Below, piece after piece: positions 44,194 to 52,304 of a stretch of 64,000 bases of DNA. The DNA comes from Saccharopolyspora soli (lineage in GTDB: Bacteria > Actinomycetota > Actinomycetes > Mycobacteriales > Pseudonocardiaceae), in assembly GCF_022678645.1 (NCBI RefSeq), contig NZ_JALBWV010000003.1:62001-126000 (forward strand). Reading direction: 5' to 3'. Within the stretch, counting starts at the first letter, position 1. The number at the start of each line of letters is the position of its first letter. A program made the position numbers and the translations under genes. The notes beneath the pieces are model-generated. The model had not been told where the DNA came from. It searched no databases and saw nothing but the letters and a program-made list of their open reading frames with translations.

Positions 44194-45991
44194 CGTGCAG
44201 CAGGCCCTCGCAGGTCCGCGCGACGCCCCGGCAGATCTCTCGAACTTCCCTCGGTGCCAACGGATTCTCGGCGCGATCCCGCCAGCGCGTCAGCTGCTCA
44301 ACGGCGACCCGGTGGAGCTCCGGGGCCGCGGTGCCGACCGGCAGGGCCAGCCGGGTGCAGGGATCGCGCCCGGCCGCGCCGAGCAGTCGGGCCGCCCGGC
44401 TGCGGTCCGCGTCGGACAGCGAGACGTTGTTGCTGTGCAACCTTTCGATGAGTTCGAGTTCGAACAGCTCGTGCGCATTGCTGCGAATCTGCTCCAGTTC
44501 GAACACCAGCTCCGCGCGCCGCGGATCGTCAGCGGGCAGCTCCCGCACCGCGATGTCCAACGCCCCCAACACTTCTCGCGCTCGGCGCACGTCCTTGGTG
44601 ATCGGGATGTTCGCCTGGCGGATGTCCGCTACCTCCTGGTAGCGCTGGGCGAGTCGGTGGATCCTGACCGGCAGCGAGGCGGTGTCGTCGGCCTCGGCCT
44701 CGGTCGGTTCGGGCGGGGCTTCCTCGACCATTGGGGCGAGCTGATCGGGCAGCCACCCGGTGACCGCGACGCGGTCCGCGAGCTGCGTCCACTGGACCTC
44801 GCCGCCGAGCGCGGCGATTCGGTCCTCGTCGTCGGCGAGTGCTGCCTGCAGGTCGAGCGGTTCAGCGGGCGCCGGTGCCTCGATGCGTGCGGTGATCTGG
44901 CCTGCTTCCTGCGCGAGGTGCACCAGCACCGGATTCTCCTCGTCAGTGCTGCCGAGCAGCCGGATCGCCGAGGCGGCCAGGTAGTAGACACCGGACTCGA
45001 TCTCCCAGTCGACGCGATGCGTCAGCTCGCCGGTGACCCGCACCGGTCTGGCCAGGTCGGCGCAGAGCTCGCGCAGCGCCGCCAGCGGCCCCTCGTCGCG
45101 CAGCACACCCGGATAGACACCGCGCACCACGGCCCGGAACCGCTCGATCACGGTTTCCAAGGTCGAGCGCAGCTGGGTGAGCACCGCGTCGGCCGTCGTC
45201 GGATCGTCGGCGAGCACGGTCTTGAGCTCGGTCAGCTCGGAGCGGATCGCGCCCAATCCGTCGTCGGTGACCGCGGTGATCTCGCCGACCAGGCGGCGGC
45301 GTTCGACGTCGCGCGCGTGCAGGAGTCGCTGCTGGGACGCGGTGAGCTCGGCCCCGAGCTCCTCGGCACGCCGCACCCGAGCGCGCAGCTCGTTGGCGAG
45401 GGCGACGCTGCGCAGCAGCAGCGCGGTGCCGTTGGCGATGTCCTGCATGCGCCGGTCGTCGGCCTCGGTCACCGCACCGGATTTCCCGATCGCCAGCGCC
45501 CCGCGGTGGATGTGCCCGTCCATGATCGGCACGACGTGCCGGACACCTGGCACTTCCCGGAGAGCCGCGGCGTCGGTGACGACGTGCGCTGTGCCCGGTA
45601 GCGCGGACGGCCACGCCGCCGCGCTGACCAACCGGCCACCGGCGGTCAACCACAGCGAAGCGTGCGTCGCGTCCGTGCTGTCGGCGAGCATGCGGGTCAA
45701 CACCGGCAAGGACTGCTCCCACGAGCCGACGGCAGGCAGCTTCCCAGCTACCGCGGCGAAGTCGGCGGGCGGCGCGGGCGGCAGCTGCTTGACCCGGCGG
45801 TCCGCTACGGCGAACCCCGCGACGCACAGCGCGGCGGCGACGAATGCGGGCACGATCAGCGACTGCCCGGCCCCGAACAGCAATGCGCATCCACCGACCA
45901 CGACGGCGTAGACCAAGGCGACGAACCCGCCCAGCGCCAATCGGTGAAGCGGCGGCATCGGCAAGTTCCCGTGCAGCACCGTTGCCCGCAC
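44180..45991 (-). CDS. GAF-containing histidine-kinase-like protein lacking the phospho-acceptor His
   Basis: Protein of 603 residues. Two N-terminal membrane helices, a GAF-like domain (about 90-190), then a segment laid out like HisKA_3 (ARDVERRRLVGEITAVTDDG) in which Thr stands where ERRRLxRDLHDG has His. The following ATPase-like region lacks recognisable N and G boxes. About 200 further residues include a helical C-terminal domain of unknown type. It may be a pseudokinase that modulates a neighbour. GTG 45991 is favoured by GGAGG seven bases upstream; GTG 45997 is possible. Confidence 0.72.
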   Translation of the reverse strand: MRATVLHGNLPMPPLHRLALGGFVALVYAVVVGGCALLFGAGQSLIVPAFVAAALCVAGFAVADRRVKQLPPAPPADFAAVAGKLPAVGSWEQSLPVLTRMLADSTDATHASLWLTAGGRLVSAAAWPSALPGTAHVVTDAAALREVPGVRHVVPIMDGHIHRGALAIGKSGAVTEADDRRMQDIANGTALLLRSVALANELRARVRRAEELGAELTASQQRLLHARDVERRRLVGEITAVTDDGLGAIRSELTELKTVLADDPTTADAVLTQLRSTLETVIERFRAVVRGVYPGVLRDEGPLAALRELCADLARPVRVTGELTHRVDWEIESGVYYLAASAIRLLGSTDEENPVLVHLAQEAGQITARIEAPAPAEPLDLQAALADDEDRIAALGGEVQWTQLADRVAVTGWLPDQLAPMVEEAPPEPTEAEADDTASLPVRIHRLAQRYQEVADIRQANIPITKDVRRAREVLGALDIAVRELPADDPRRAELVFELEQIRSNAHELFELELIERLHSNNVSLSDADRSRAARLLGAAGRDPCTRLALPVGTAAPELHRVAVEQLTRWRDRAENPLAPREVREICRGVARTCEGLLHVIAG

Positions 45992-46203
45992 CCGCACACC
46001 TCCACCCCGAACCTAAGCCGCAGCCCCCCAAAACCCCAGGGCACAAAGTCGGCCAGCCACCGCGACCGAGGACGAGACCCCGGAGTCGTCTTCTCGATGG
46101 CTGCTGCGGGGGAGGGTTGTTGTGTGCAGACGGGCGATTTCGCCAGCTCCACCACGCCACACCGGCATGCGGCGTTCAACACTCGTTCTTGTTGTTCTTC
46201 TTT

Positions 46204-46374
46204 GTTTTTGAAGCGCCGAAGGCGCTTAGCCCACCTACGCCACTCGCACCGCCGCGGGTTCTCAGACGTCGTCTCGCGAGGACAGCCCCGACGCCGTGTA
46301 TTGGACATACATGAGTCGGGGATCCCGGAGTCGAGACGGCGTCTGAGGTTCCGCTACTTGCACCGCCACGCAAA
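46204..46374 (-). repeat. structured repeat element, copy C
   Basis: Sense strand minus, 22 bases after the stop of the LuxR gene. Arms CTCAGACGTCGTCTCG (46261-46276) and CGAGACGGCGTCTGAG (46332-46347) pair at 15 of 16 positions. Inner stem CCCCGAC/GTCGGGG and central hairpin TGTAT/ATACA are perfect. The end hairpin AAGCGCC/GGCGCTT differs from the AAGCGGC form of copies A, B and D, with both arms changed together. Confidence 0.9.
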
Positions 46375-46395
46375 TGGGGTTCAGAAACAAGAAAC

Positions 46396-47061
46396 TCAGG
46401 ATTCTGTCCAGTGGGCGCGTAGGTAGGTCAGAACCGCTAGTACTCGGCGGTGGTGGTGGGTGTCCTCCGGTGGGATGCCGAGCTTGGACAGGATGCTTGC
46501 GACGTGCTTCTCCACCGCTTTCGGGCTGACGTAGAGGCGGTTGGCGATGCCGGGGTTGGACCGGCCTTCGGCCATCAGCTTCAGCACCTCGGCCTCGCGT
46601 TCGGTCAGCGCGGCCAACGCCTTCTCCTCCTTGCCGCGGGGCCGCTCCACCAGGCGTTTCGCCAGCACCGGTTCGATGACGATCTCGCCGTCCTGGATCC
46701 GGGTCAGAGTGTCGGTGAGCACCTCGACGCTGGCGATCTTCTCCTTCAACCGGTAGCCGATGCGTTCCGTGCCGATGTCGAGGATCCGCATCAGGTAGTG
46801 CGTTTCGGCGTAGTGCGAGAGCAGCAGCAGCCCGAGGTCCGGGTACTGCGCGCGCAACCGTTCCGCGGTGCTGATCCCACCGTCCGGTTCCGGCGGCATC
46901 CGGATGTCCAGCACCGCCACGTCGGCGGTCGCTGTTTCCGGGGCGTCGAACAGCGCGTCGCCGTCGGAGACGCAGGTGACCACTTCGTGGCCCGCGGCGT
47001 CCAGCAACATCACCAGGCCCTCGCGGAACAGGGCGCCGTCCTCGGCGATCGCTACTCGCAT
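46396..47061 (-). CDS. NarL/FixJ-type response regulator
   Basis: Regulator of 221 residues. The receiver domain has acidic residues ED at 7-8, phospho-acceptor Asp52 (AVLDIRMPPEPDGG), the Thr/Ser switch LLLLSHYAE and Lys in GYRLKEKI. The LuxR-type HTH is LTEREAEVLKLMAEGRSNPGIANRLYVSPKAVEKHV. ATG 47061 overlaps the end of the mini-kinase gene by ten bases, so they form a two-component pair. Confidence 0.9.
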   Translation of the reverse strand: MRVAIAEDGALFREGLVMLLDAAGHEVVTCVSDGDALFDAPETATADVAVLDIRMPPEPDGGISTAERLRAQYPDLGLLLLSHYAETHYLMRILDIGTERIGYRLKEKIASVEVLTDTLTRIQDGEIVIEPVLAKRLVERPRGKEEKALAALTEREAEVLKLMAEGRSNPGIANRLYVSPKAVEKHVASILSKLGIPPEDTHHHRRVLAVLTYLRAHWTES

Positions 47062-47549
47062 GGGATCCTCACCAGGCTCAAGTCGTGCTCGTCGGAGTTG
47101 ATGGCCACCACCAGGTCCGGGCCGCTGCGCTGGATCGACACGTTCGCGGCCACCGCGCCTTCGGGCAGCTTCGCCAACCGGTCGGCCACCTCGAAGTAGA
47201 CGGCGGCTTCGACCGCGGCGTCGAACCGCTGCGCGGGAACCTGCATCGCCACCGGAATGCCGTGTCGTTCGGCCAGCGCCTCTAGCGCGGCGGCCAACCC
47301 CGCGGTAGCCAGCACCGGCGGGTAGATCTGCCCGGCCAGCGCTCGCAACTCCTCCAACACCTCGTGCAACTCGTCCTGCACGCCCGACAGGCAATCGTGC
47401 ACCCGCTCGTCGTGCGCGGCGCGGTGTCGGCACACGCCCAAGCGCAGGGCCAGCGCTGCCAGGCGCAGTGCCGGGCCGTCGTGCAACTGCTGCTCCAGGG
47501 ACTTCCGGCGGGCCCACCCGACCGAGTCGTACTCGCGCTGCTCGGTCAT
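47052..47549 (-). CDS. mini histidine kinase with degenerate ATPase domain
   Basis: Protein of 165 residues. It keeps the HisKA_3 motif SLEQQLHDGPALRLAALALRLGV with His23 and a dimerisation helix pair (DELHEVLEELRALAGQIYPPVLATAGLAAALEAL). The following C-terminal domain is reduced: the N-box is replaced by VYFEVADRLAKL and there is no G-box. It has no membrane segment or sensor domain. It could be phosphorylated by another kinase and pass the group to the regulator encoded next to it. ATG 47549 has GGGAGG upstream. Confidence 0.78.
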   Translation of the reverse strand: MTEQREYDSVGWARRKSLEQQLHDGPALRLAALALRLGVCRHRAAHDERVHDCLSGVQDELHEVLEELRALAGQIYPPVLATAGLAAALEALAERHGIPVAMQVPAQRFDAAVEAAVYFEVADRLAKLPEGAVAANVSIQRSGPDLVVAINSDEHDLSLVRIPCE

Positions 47550-47610
47550 CTCGTCGCCTCCCAGCACATCGCTGGTTCCAGGGTGGACCGGTCGCGGCAG
47601 CGCGCAACAG

Positions 47611-47633
47611 GGGGTGCGCACCCCCGCGGGGGT
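47611..47633. promoter_or_regulatory. overlapping GC palindromes in divergent promoter
   Basis: GGGGTGCGCACCCC (47611-47624) and ACCCCCGCGGGGGT (47620-47633) are both perfect and share five bases, midway between the mini-kinase/LuxR pair and the divergent Hsp70-like gene. Likely operator for the LuxR regulator or another factor. Confidence 0.5.
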
Positions 47634-47713
47634 AGGGAACACCCCACCGATTCGGGCCGGGAGACCCTGTGCTCGGCCTGCGGCCCGGCATACTTTCTGG
47701 GCTGAAGTACATA

Positions 47714-47725
47714 CCCCGCAAGGGG
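47714..47725 (+). promoter_or_regulatory. hairpin covering the ribosome site of the Hsp70-like gene
   Basis: CCCC-GCAA-GGGG: a four-pair stem with a GNRA-type loop whose 3' arm is the Shine-Dalgarno sequence AGGGGG of the gene starting at 47731. It could lower translation until melted or bound. The stem is short, so the effect may be small. Confidence 0.4.
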
Positions 47726-47730
47726 GAATG

Positions 47731-49983
47731 ATGGCTTACAACCTGGGCGTCGACCTCGGAACCACGTACACCGCCGCGGCGGTCGAACACTTCGGCCAGG
47801 TCGAGATGCTCACCCTCGGTGACCGGGCCGTGATCGCTCCGGCCGTGGTGTTCGTGCGTGCCGACGGGACCGTGGTCACCGGGGATGCGGCGGCGCGCCG
47901 CGCGGTTGGCGAGCCGCATCGGATCGCTCGGGAATTCAAGCGCCGCTTGGGGGATCCGACACCCCTGGTGCTGGGCGGCACGCCGTTCTCGGCCGCCGCG
48001 CTGCTCGGCCAAGTGCTGCGCGACGTGCTGCACAAGGCGACCGAGACCGAGGGCGAGCCGCCGGAGCGGGTCGTGCTGACCCGGCCCGCCAACTGGGGTC
48101 CGTACCGGCAGGAGCTGTTCTCCGAGGTGCCGAAGCTGGCGGGGCTGGACGAGGCGGACACGCTCACCGAGCCGGAGGCGGCGGCCGCCTACTACGCCGG
48201 GAAGCGGCAGTTGCCCGACCAGGTGGTGGCGGTCTACGACCTCGGCGGCGGCACGTTCGACGCGACCGTGGTGCGCAAGACCCGGGACCACATCGAGATC
48301 CTGGGCGAACCCGAAGGCATCGAACGGCTCGGCGGCATCGACTTCGACGAGGCGATCCTGGCGCACGTCGACGCCAGCCTGGACGGCGCGCTGACGGAAT
48401 GCGGCGCCGAAGGCCCCGAGTCCGCGGCCGCGCTGCGCCGCCTGCAGCGGGACTGCGCGGAGGCGAAGGAAGCGTTGTCGCTGGACACCGAGGCGACCAT
48501 CCAGGTGTTCCTGCCGCAGCGGCATTACGAGGTCACGATCACCAGGGACCAGTTCGAGGAGATGATCCGGGCCCCGATCGAAGCGACCATCGATTCGCTG
48601 CGACGTGCCCTGCGCTCGGCCCAGGTGACCGCCGACGACCTCTCGGCGGTGCTGCTGGTCGGCGGTTCGTCCCGGATCCCGCTGGTGGCGCGCATGGTGT
48701 CGGAGGAATTGGGGCGTCCCACCGCGGTCGACACGCACCCGAAGTACGCCGTTGCGCTGGGTGCGGCAGCTCTGGCCGCCGACCACGAGGGGGCGCGGGA
48801 ACCACCGGCGCCGCAGGTACCGGTGGAAGTGGCTGCTCCGCCGCCACCGCCCGAGGAACCAGGTCCGCCGACGGAGCGGGGCGAGCCGCCGCCGCGGCGC
48901 CGCAAGGGCGCGTACCGAGGCCTGATCGCGGCGGGCGTCCTGCTGATCGTGCTCGGCTTGCTGACGTCCTTCAGCCTGTTCGACGCGGAAATGCGCCGAG
49001 CGCAAGAGCAAACCGGCGAGGGATCGGTCCCGACCTTGGTCCGGCCACCGGTGGCCGGGGTGGGACCAATCGCCGCGAGCTCGCCCACTCCGGAGGTCGC
49101 GGGCGGCATCGGCGTCGCGGCACCGCGCGGGATCGCGCTGACCCCCGACGGCCGAGCCGCGTACGTGACGAGCCGGAACACCAGCCGGGTGTCGGTCGTC
49201 GACACCGCCGCCGGATCGGTCAGCACGTCGCTGTTCCAGTCGGTGCCACCGCAGTTCGTCGCCGTCACGCCGGACGGCCGCCGCGCGTACGTCAGCGCCT
49301 ACCCGCAAACCGGGCCGGAGAACCTGGTCTTCGTGCTGGACGTCGCCACGAACACCGTGCAGACCAGCATCCAGGTCGGCAAGCACCCGTACACCCTGAC
49401 GGCCAGCACGGACGGCAGCGAGGTGTGGGTGCCCGACCACGACTCCGCGCAGATCTCCATCATCGACACCACCACCAACAAGGTCGCGGACACGATCGAG
49501 GTCAAGCCCAATCCGCATTCGGTGGCGTTCACCCCGGACGGCCGGACGGCCTACGTCGCGAACCACGATTCGAACCTGGTGACGGTGATCGACACGGCGA
49601 CGCGGTCCATCGAGGACGAGGTCGCGGTGCCGCCGAGCCCGCACAACGTGGCGATGTCGCCGGACGGCAGGACGGTCGCTGTCTGCAGCTACGACGCCGC
49701 CAGCGCGTCGACCATCGACACCAAATCGCGCCGGGTGACCGGCACCATTCCGGTGGGCACGAAGCCGTCCAGCGTCGCCTACGCTCCGGACGGCCGACAC
49801 TTCTACGTGGTCAACGAGGGCTCGAACTCGCTGTCGGTGGTCGATCCGAAGGCCGAGCGAGTCACCGCCACGGTGCCGGTGGGCGAGGCGCCGGTGGCGG
49901 TCGCGTTGAGCCCGGATGGCCGCCAGGCATACGTGACCAACGTCAACTCCAACACGGTGTCGGTCCTCAACACCGCCGGCTGA
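47731..49983 (+). CDS. Hsp70-type ATPase joined to a YVTN beta-propeller through a membrane helix
   Basis: Protein of 750 residues. Residues 1-360 form an actin/Hsp70 ATPase: LGVDLGTTYTAAAVEHFG, VYDLGGGTFDATVV and LVGGSSRIPLV are the phosphate and adenosine motifs. No Hsp70 substrate-binding domain follows. A Pro-rich linker leads to one membrane helix (about 394-418, LIAAGVLLIVLGLLTSFSLF). About 290 C-terminal residues then form some seven YVTN/NHL-like blades with the recurring TPDGRxAYV. The ATPase would be cytoplasmic and the propeller outside. The ATG at 47731 follows AGGGGG. Divergent from the mini-kinase/LuxR pair. Confidence 0.87.
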   Translation: MAYNLGVDLGTTYTAAAVEHFGQVEMLTLGDRAVIAPAVVFVRADGTVVTGDAAARRAVGEPHRIAREFKRRLGDPTPLVLGGTPFSAAALLGQVLRDVLHKATETEGEPPERVVLTRPANWGPYRQELFSEVPKLAGLDEADTLTEPEAAAAYYAGKRQLPDQVVAVYDLGGGTFDATVVRKTRDHIEILGEPEGIERLGGIDFDEAILAHVDASLDGALTECGAEGPESAAALRRLQRDCAEAKEALSLDTEATIQVFLPQRHYEVTITRDQFEEMIRAPIEATIDSLRRALRSAQVTADDLSAVLLVGGSSRIPLVARMVSEELGRPTAVDTHPKYAVALGAAALAADHEGAREPPAPQVPVEVAAPPPPPEEPGPPTERGEPPPRRRKGAYRGLIAAGVLLIVLGLLTSFSLFDAEMRRAQEQTGEGSVPTLVRPPVAGVGPIAASSPTPEVAGGIGVAAPRGIALTPDGRAAYVTSRNTSRVSVVDTAAGSVSTSLFQSVPPQFVAVTPDGRRAYVSAYPQTGPENLVFVLDVATNTVQTSIQVGKHPYTLTASTDGSEVWVPDHDSAQISIIDTTTNKVADTIEVKPNPHSVAFTPDGRTAYVANHDSNLVTVIDTATRSIEDEVAVPPSPHNVAMSPDGRTVAVCSYDAASASTIDTKSRRVTGTIPVGTKPSSVAYAPDGRHFYVVNEGSNSLSVVDPKAERVTATVPVGEAPVAVALSPDGRQAYVTNVNSNTVSVLNTAG

Positions 49984-50004
49984 CCTCGTTCCCCGCCGCG
50001 CGGG

Positions 50005-50850
50005 TCAGCGGAAGCCCACCTTCGCCTCGGCAATCAAGTTCTCCGGTGCGGTCCGCACCGCCATGTTCCCGTCGGGTCCGCCGCAGACCAGCACCGGGTC
50101 TCCGGCGAACACCGGGCGGCGCAGCCGGTAGTCCACAGTGGATATTTCTCGCTCTGGTGCCTGCTGCCTGGCTAGTTCGGTCATCAGCAGCGCCAGGATC
50201 GGGCCGTGCACCACGAGTCCGGGGTACGACTCGACATCCCGCACGTACGGCGCGTCGTAGTGGATGCGGTGCGAGTTGGCGGTCAGCGCGCTGAACCGGA
50301 ACAGCCGCACCGGGTCGCCGGTGAACGCCTGCTGCCACGGAGCGTCCGAGTCGGGCAGCCCGGTGGGCCGCGGTGGGTCCGGATTCTTGGTCGGACTCTC
50401 GCCGCTGCGGTAGACGTAGTCCTGCTCCTCGACGAACCGGACCGCGCCTTCTTGCCGGTATTCGCTGCGCACCGTCACGAACGCCATTTCTCCGGAACGG
50501 CCCTGCTTGACGACCACGTCGAGCAGCGCGGACGTGCGTTCGGCCGGGATGCCCAGCCGCAGCGGACCGGTGACCGCGAGCCGACCACCGGCGAACATCC
50601 GCCGCCGGTCCGGGATGGGCGGTAGGAAGTGGCCGTGCGTCGGGTGCCCGTCGGCGCCGAGTTCGCGGTGCGGCGGCCAGTGCAGGAAGTGCACCCAGTG
50701 CCACAGCGGTGGAAGCGTGTCCGCTGGGGCGAACTCCTCCGGCGTCTCCAGCACGGCCGCCAGCGCCCGCGACTGCTGCGGGGCGAGGGCGTCGGCCTCG
50801 ACCAGCGGTTCGGGGCGCCAGCCCTGCAGGTAGGTATCAAGACCGGGCAC
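50005..50850 (-). CDS. double hot-dog MaoC-type hydratase (mesaconyl-C4-CoA hydratase/HTD2-like)
   Basis: Protein of 281 residues in two hot-dog halves. The N-terminal half contains LPPLWHWVHFLHWPPHRELGADGHP and LPPIPDRRRMFAGGRL, typical of the FAS1-like dehydratase group that includes mesaconyl-C4-CoA hydratase. The C-terminal half has FSALTANSHRIHYDAPYVRDVESYPGLVVHGP, with the catalytic dyad region. GTG 50850 follows GGAGGAGG. Divergent from the PrpD/acyl-CoA dehydrogenase genes, with which it may share regulation. Confidence 0.84.
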   Translation of the reverse strand: MPGLDTYLQGWRPEPLVEADALAPQQSRALAAVLETPEEFAPADTLPPLWHWVHFLHWPPHRELGADGHPTHGHFLPPIPDRRRMFAGGRLAVTGPLRLGIPAERTSALLDVVVKQGRSGEMAFVTVRSEYRQEGAVRFVEEQDYVYRSGESPTKNPDPPRPTGLPDSDAPWQQAFTGDPVRLFRFSALTANSHRIHYDAPYVRDVESYPGLVVHGPILALLMTELARQQAPEREISTVDYRLRRPVFAGDPVLVCGGPDGNMAVRTAPENLIAEAKVGFR

Positions 50851-50898
50851 TGCGCCTCCTCCACGTCCGGGCCCGCGCTGGTCCGGACGGCGCGTCGA

Positions 50899-50912
50899 TT
50901 GGGCCGTACAAA
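50899..50912. promoter_or_regulatory. repeat of a putative operator, copy 1
   Basis: TTGGGCCGTACAAA, repeated with one difference at 51021-51034, in the divergent region between the hydratase and PrpD genes. The GntR encoded at 53772 is a candidate binder. Confidence 0.4.
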
Positions 50913-51020
50913 CTCAGTGCAAGTCTCGGCTCGGCACGGCGCGACGTCAACGATGAGTTGGTGATTCCGCTAACAGCAGCCAAATACGAGTTCGGAACGC
51001 GGTCTTGACCGAGGCGTGTA

Positions 51021-51034
51021 TTTGGCCGTACAAA
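51021..51034. promoter_or_regulatory. repeat of a putative operator, copy 2
   Basis: TTTGGCCGTACAAA, with outer TTTG/CAAA symmetry, 43 bp before the PrpD start. It would sit at or just downstream of the PrpD promoter. Confidence 0.4.
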
Positions 51035-51076
51035 GATGGTCCGAAGGGTGATCGTGGCGCCGGGAGGGCTATTCAA

Positions 51077-52276
51077 ATGGCATCCATCGCGGATTCCCTC
51101 GCGCAGTGGGCGACTGAGCTCGAACCGGGCGCGGATGATCTCGCGCTCGCGCAACGCTCCCTGGTCGACACCGCCGCGGTCGCGCTGGCCGCACGGGGCA
51201 ATCCGCTGACCGAGATGGCCGCCGGACTTCCGGACGCGGCGCGTTGGGCGGCGATCGGACACGTGCTGGACTTCGACGACCTGCACATCGAATCGACCAC
51301 GCACATCAGCGTCGTCACGGTGCCTGCCGTGCTCGCCACCGGCGGCGATGCACGGGCGTACCTGGCGGGAGCGGGCGTGATGGCGCGCCTGGGCACGGCA
51401 CTGGGCTGGTCGCACTACGTCGCGGGCTGGCACGCGACGTGCACGGCCGGAGCGCCTGCCGCGGCAGTTGCGGCGGGAACGGCGCTCGGCCTGTCGGCTC
51501 CGCAGTTGGCGACCGCGATGGCGCTCGCGGTGCCAGCCGCAGGCGGCGTGCAGAACGCCTTCGGCACACACGGCAAGTCGTTGCAGGTCGGCTTCGCCGC
51601 GCAGGCCGGAGTGCGCGCGGCAATGCTCGCGAAGGCCGGCGCGACGGCGGATCCGAGCGCCTTGGACGCCTGGCTGGAGCTGGTCGGCGGTACCGGCGAA
51701 CTCGACTTGGCGGGCGCGGCCGTTCCCGGCGGCCTGGCCATCAAGGTCTACCCCTGCTGCTACGCGATGCAGCGGCCGATCGCCGCGCTGCGCGACATCC
51801 GCCACGAGATCCGGGGCGAGGTGCGCGGCGTGCGGGTGCGCACGCCGAAGGCCACCGTGAAACCGCTGATCCACGACCGGCCCCGCACGGGCCTGGAGGG
51901 CAAGTTCAGCCTCCCGTACGCGGTGGCCACCGCACTGCTGGACCACTACCCGGACTTCGCCGCCTTCACCGACGACGCGGTCAACCGGGCATCGGCCCAA
52001 CACCTGCTGCGCCAGGTCGATGCCTCGTACGCACCGGGCGGCGACGGCCTGCTCACCGGCGAGGTGGAAATCGAAGTCGAGCACGACGGGCCGACCTCGC
52101 AGGTGCGGCTCGCGCAGCCGCCGGGCGCACCGGCGCGGCCGCCGACGGATGCCGAACTGCACGACAAACTCGCGGCCTGCGGCGCGGACGTGCCAGCGCT
52201 GCTGGCCGAAGCGGACTGGGCATCAACCCGGACGCTGCTGCGGAAGAAGTTCCCGCGCACCGGGGTCGTCGAGTGA
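51077..52276 (+). CDS. MmgE/PrpD family protein
   Basis: Protein of 399 residues, slightly shorter than the usual 440-500. It has the active-site block IGHVLDFDDLHIESTTHIS, the segment GWHATCTAGAPAAAVAAGTALGL and NAFGTHGKSLQVGFAAQAGV, plus KVYPCCYAMQRPI. Likely a carboxylic-acid dehydratase, isomerase or decarboxylase. ATG 51077 is preceded by GGGAGG. Followed after 28 bp by the acyl-CoA dehydrogenase gene. Confidence 0.86.
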   Translation: MASIADSLAQWATELEPGADDLALAQRSLVDTAAVALAARGNPLTEMAAGLPDAARWAAIGHVLDFDDLHIESTTHISVVTVPAVLATGGDARAYLAGAGVMARLGTALGWSHYVAGWHATCTAGAPAAAVAAGTALGLSAPQLATAMALAVPAAGGVQNAFGTHGKSLQVGFAAQAGVRAAMLAKAGATADPSALDAWLELVGGTGELDLAGAAVPGGLAIKVYPCCYAMQRPIAALRDIRHEIRGEVRGVRVRTPKATVKPLIHDRPRTGLEGKFSLPYAVATALLDHYPDFAAFTDDAVNRASAQHLLRQVDASYAPGGDGLLTGEVEIEVEHDGPTSQVRLAQPPGAPARPPTDAELHDKLAACGADVPALLAEADWASTRTLLRKKFPRTGVVE

Positions 52277-52304
52277 AGGACCGGCACGGCAAGGGAGCGA
52301 TGCA

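Noticed and set aside
46204..46227. Terminal hairpin of the repeat with nearby T-rich sequence as a rho-independent terminator
   Set aside because: In the element's sense orientation the hairpin is followed by an A-rich run; the T run lies on the wrong side for termination in either reading.
46396..49800. An 1134-codon minus-strand frame that would fuse the LuxR regulator to sequence antisense to the Hsp70 gene
   Set aside because: Only the last 221 codons, from ATG 47061, encode a recognisable protein; the remainder is antisense shadow.
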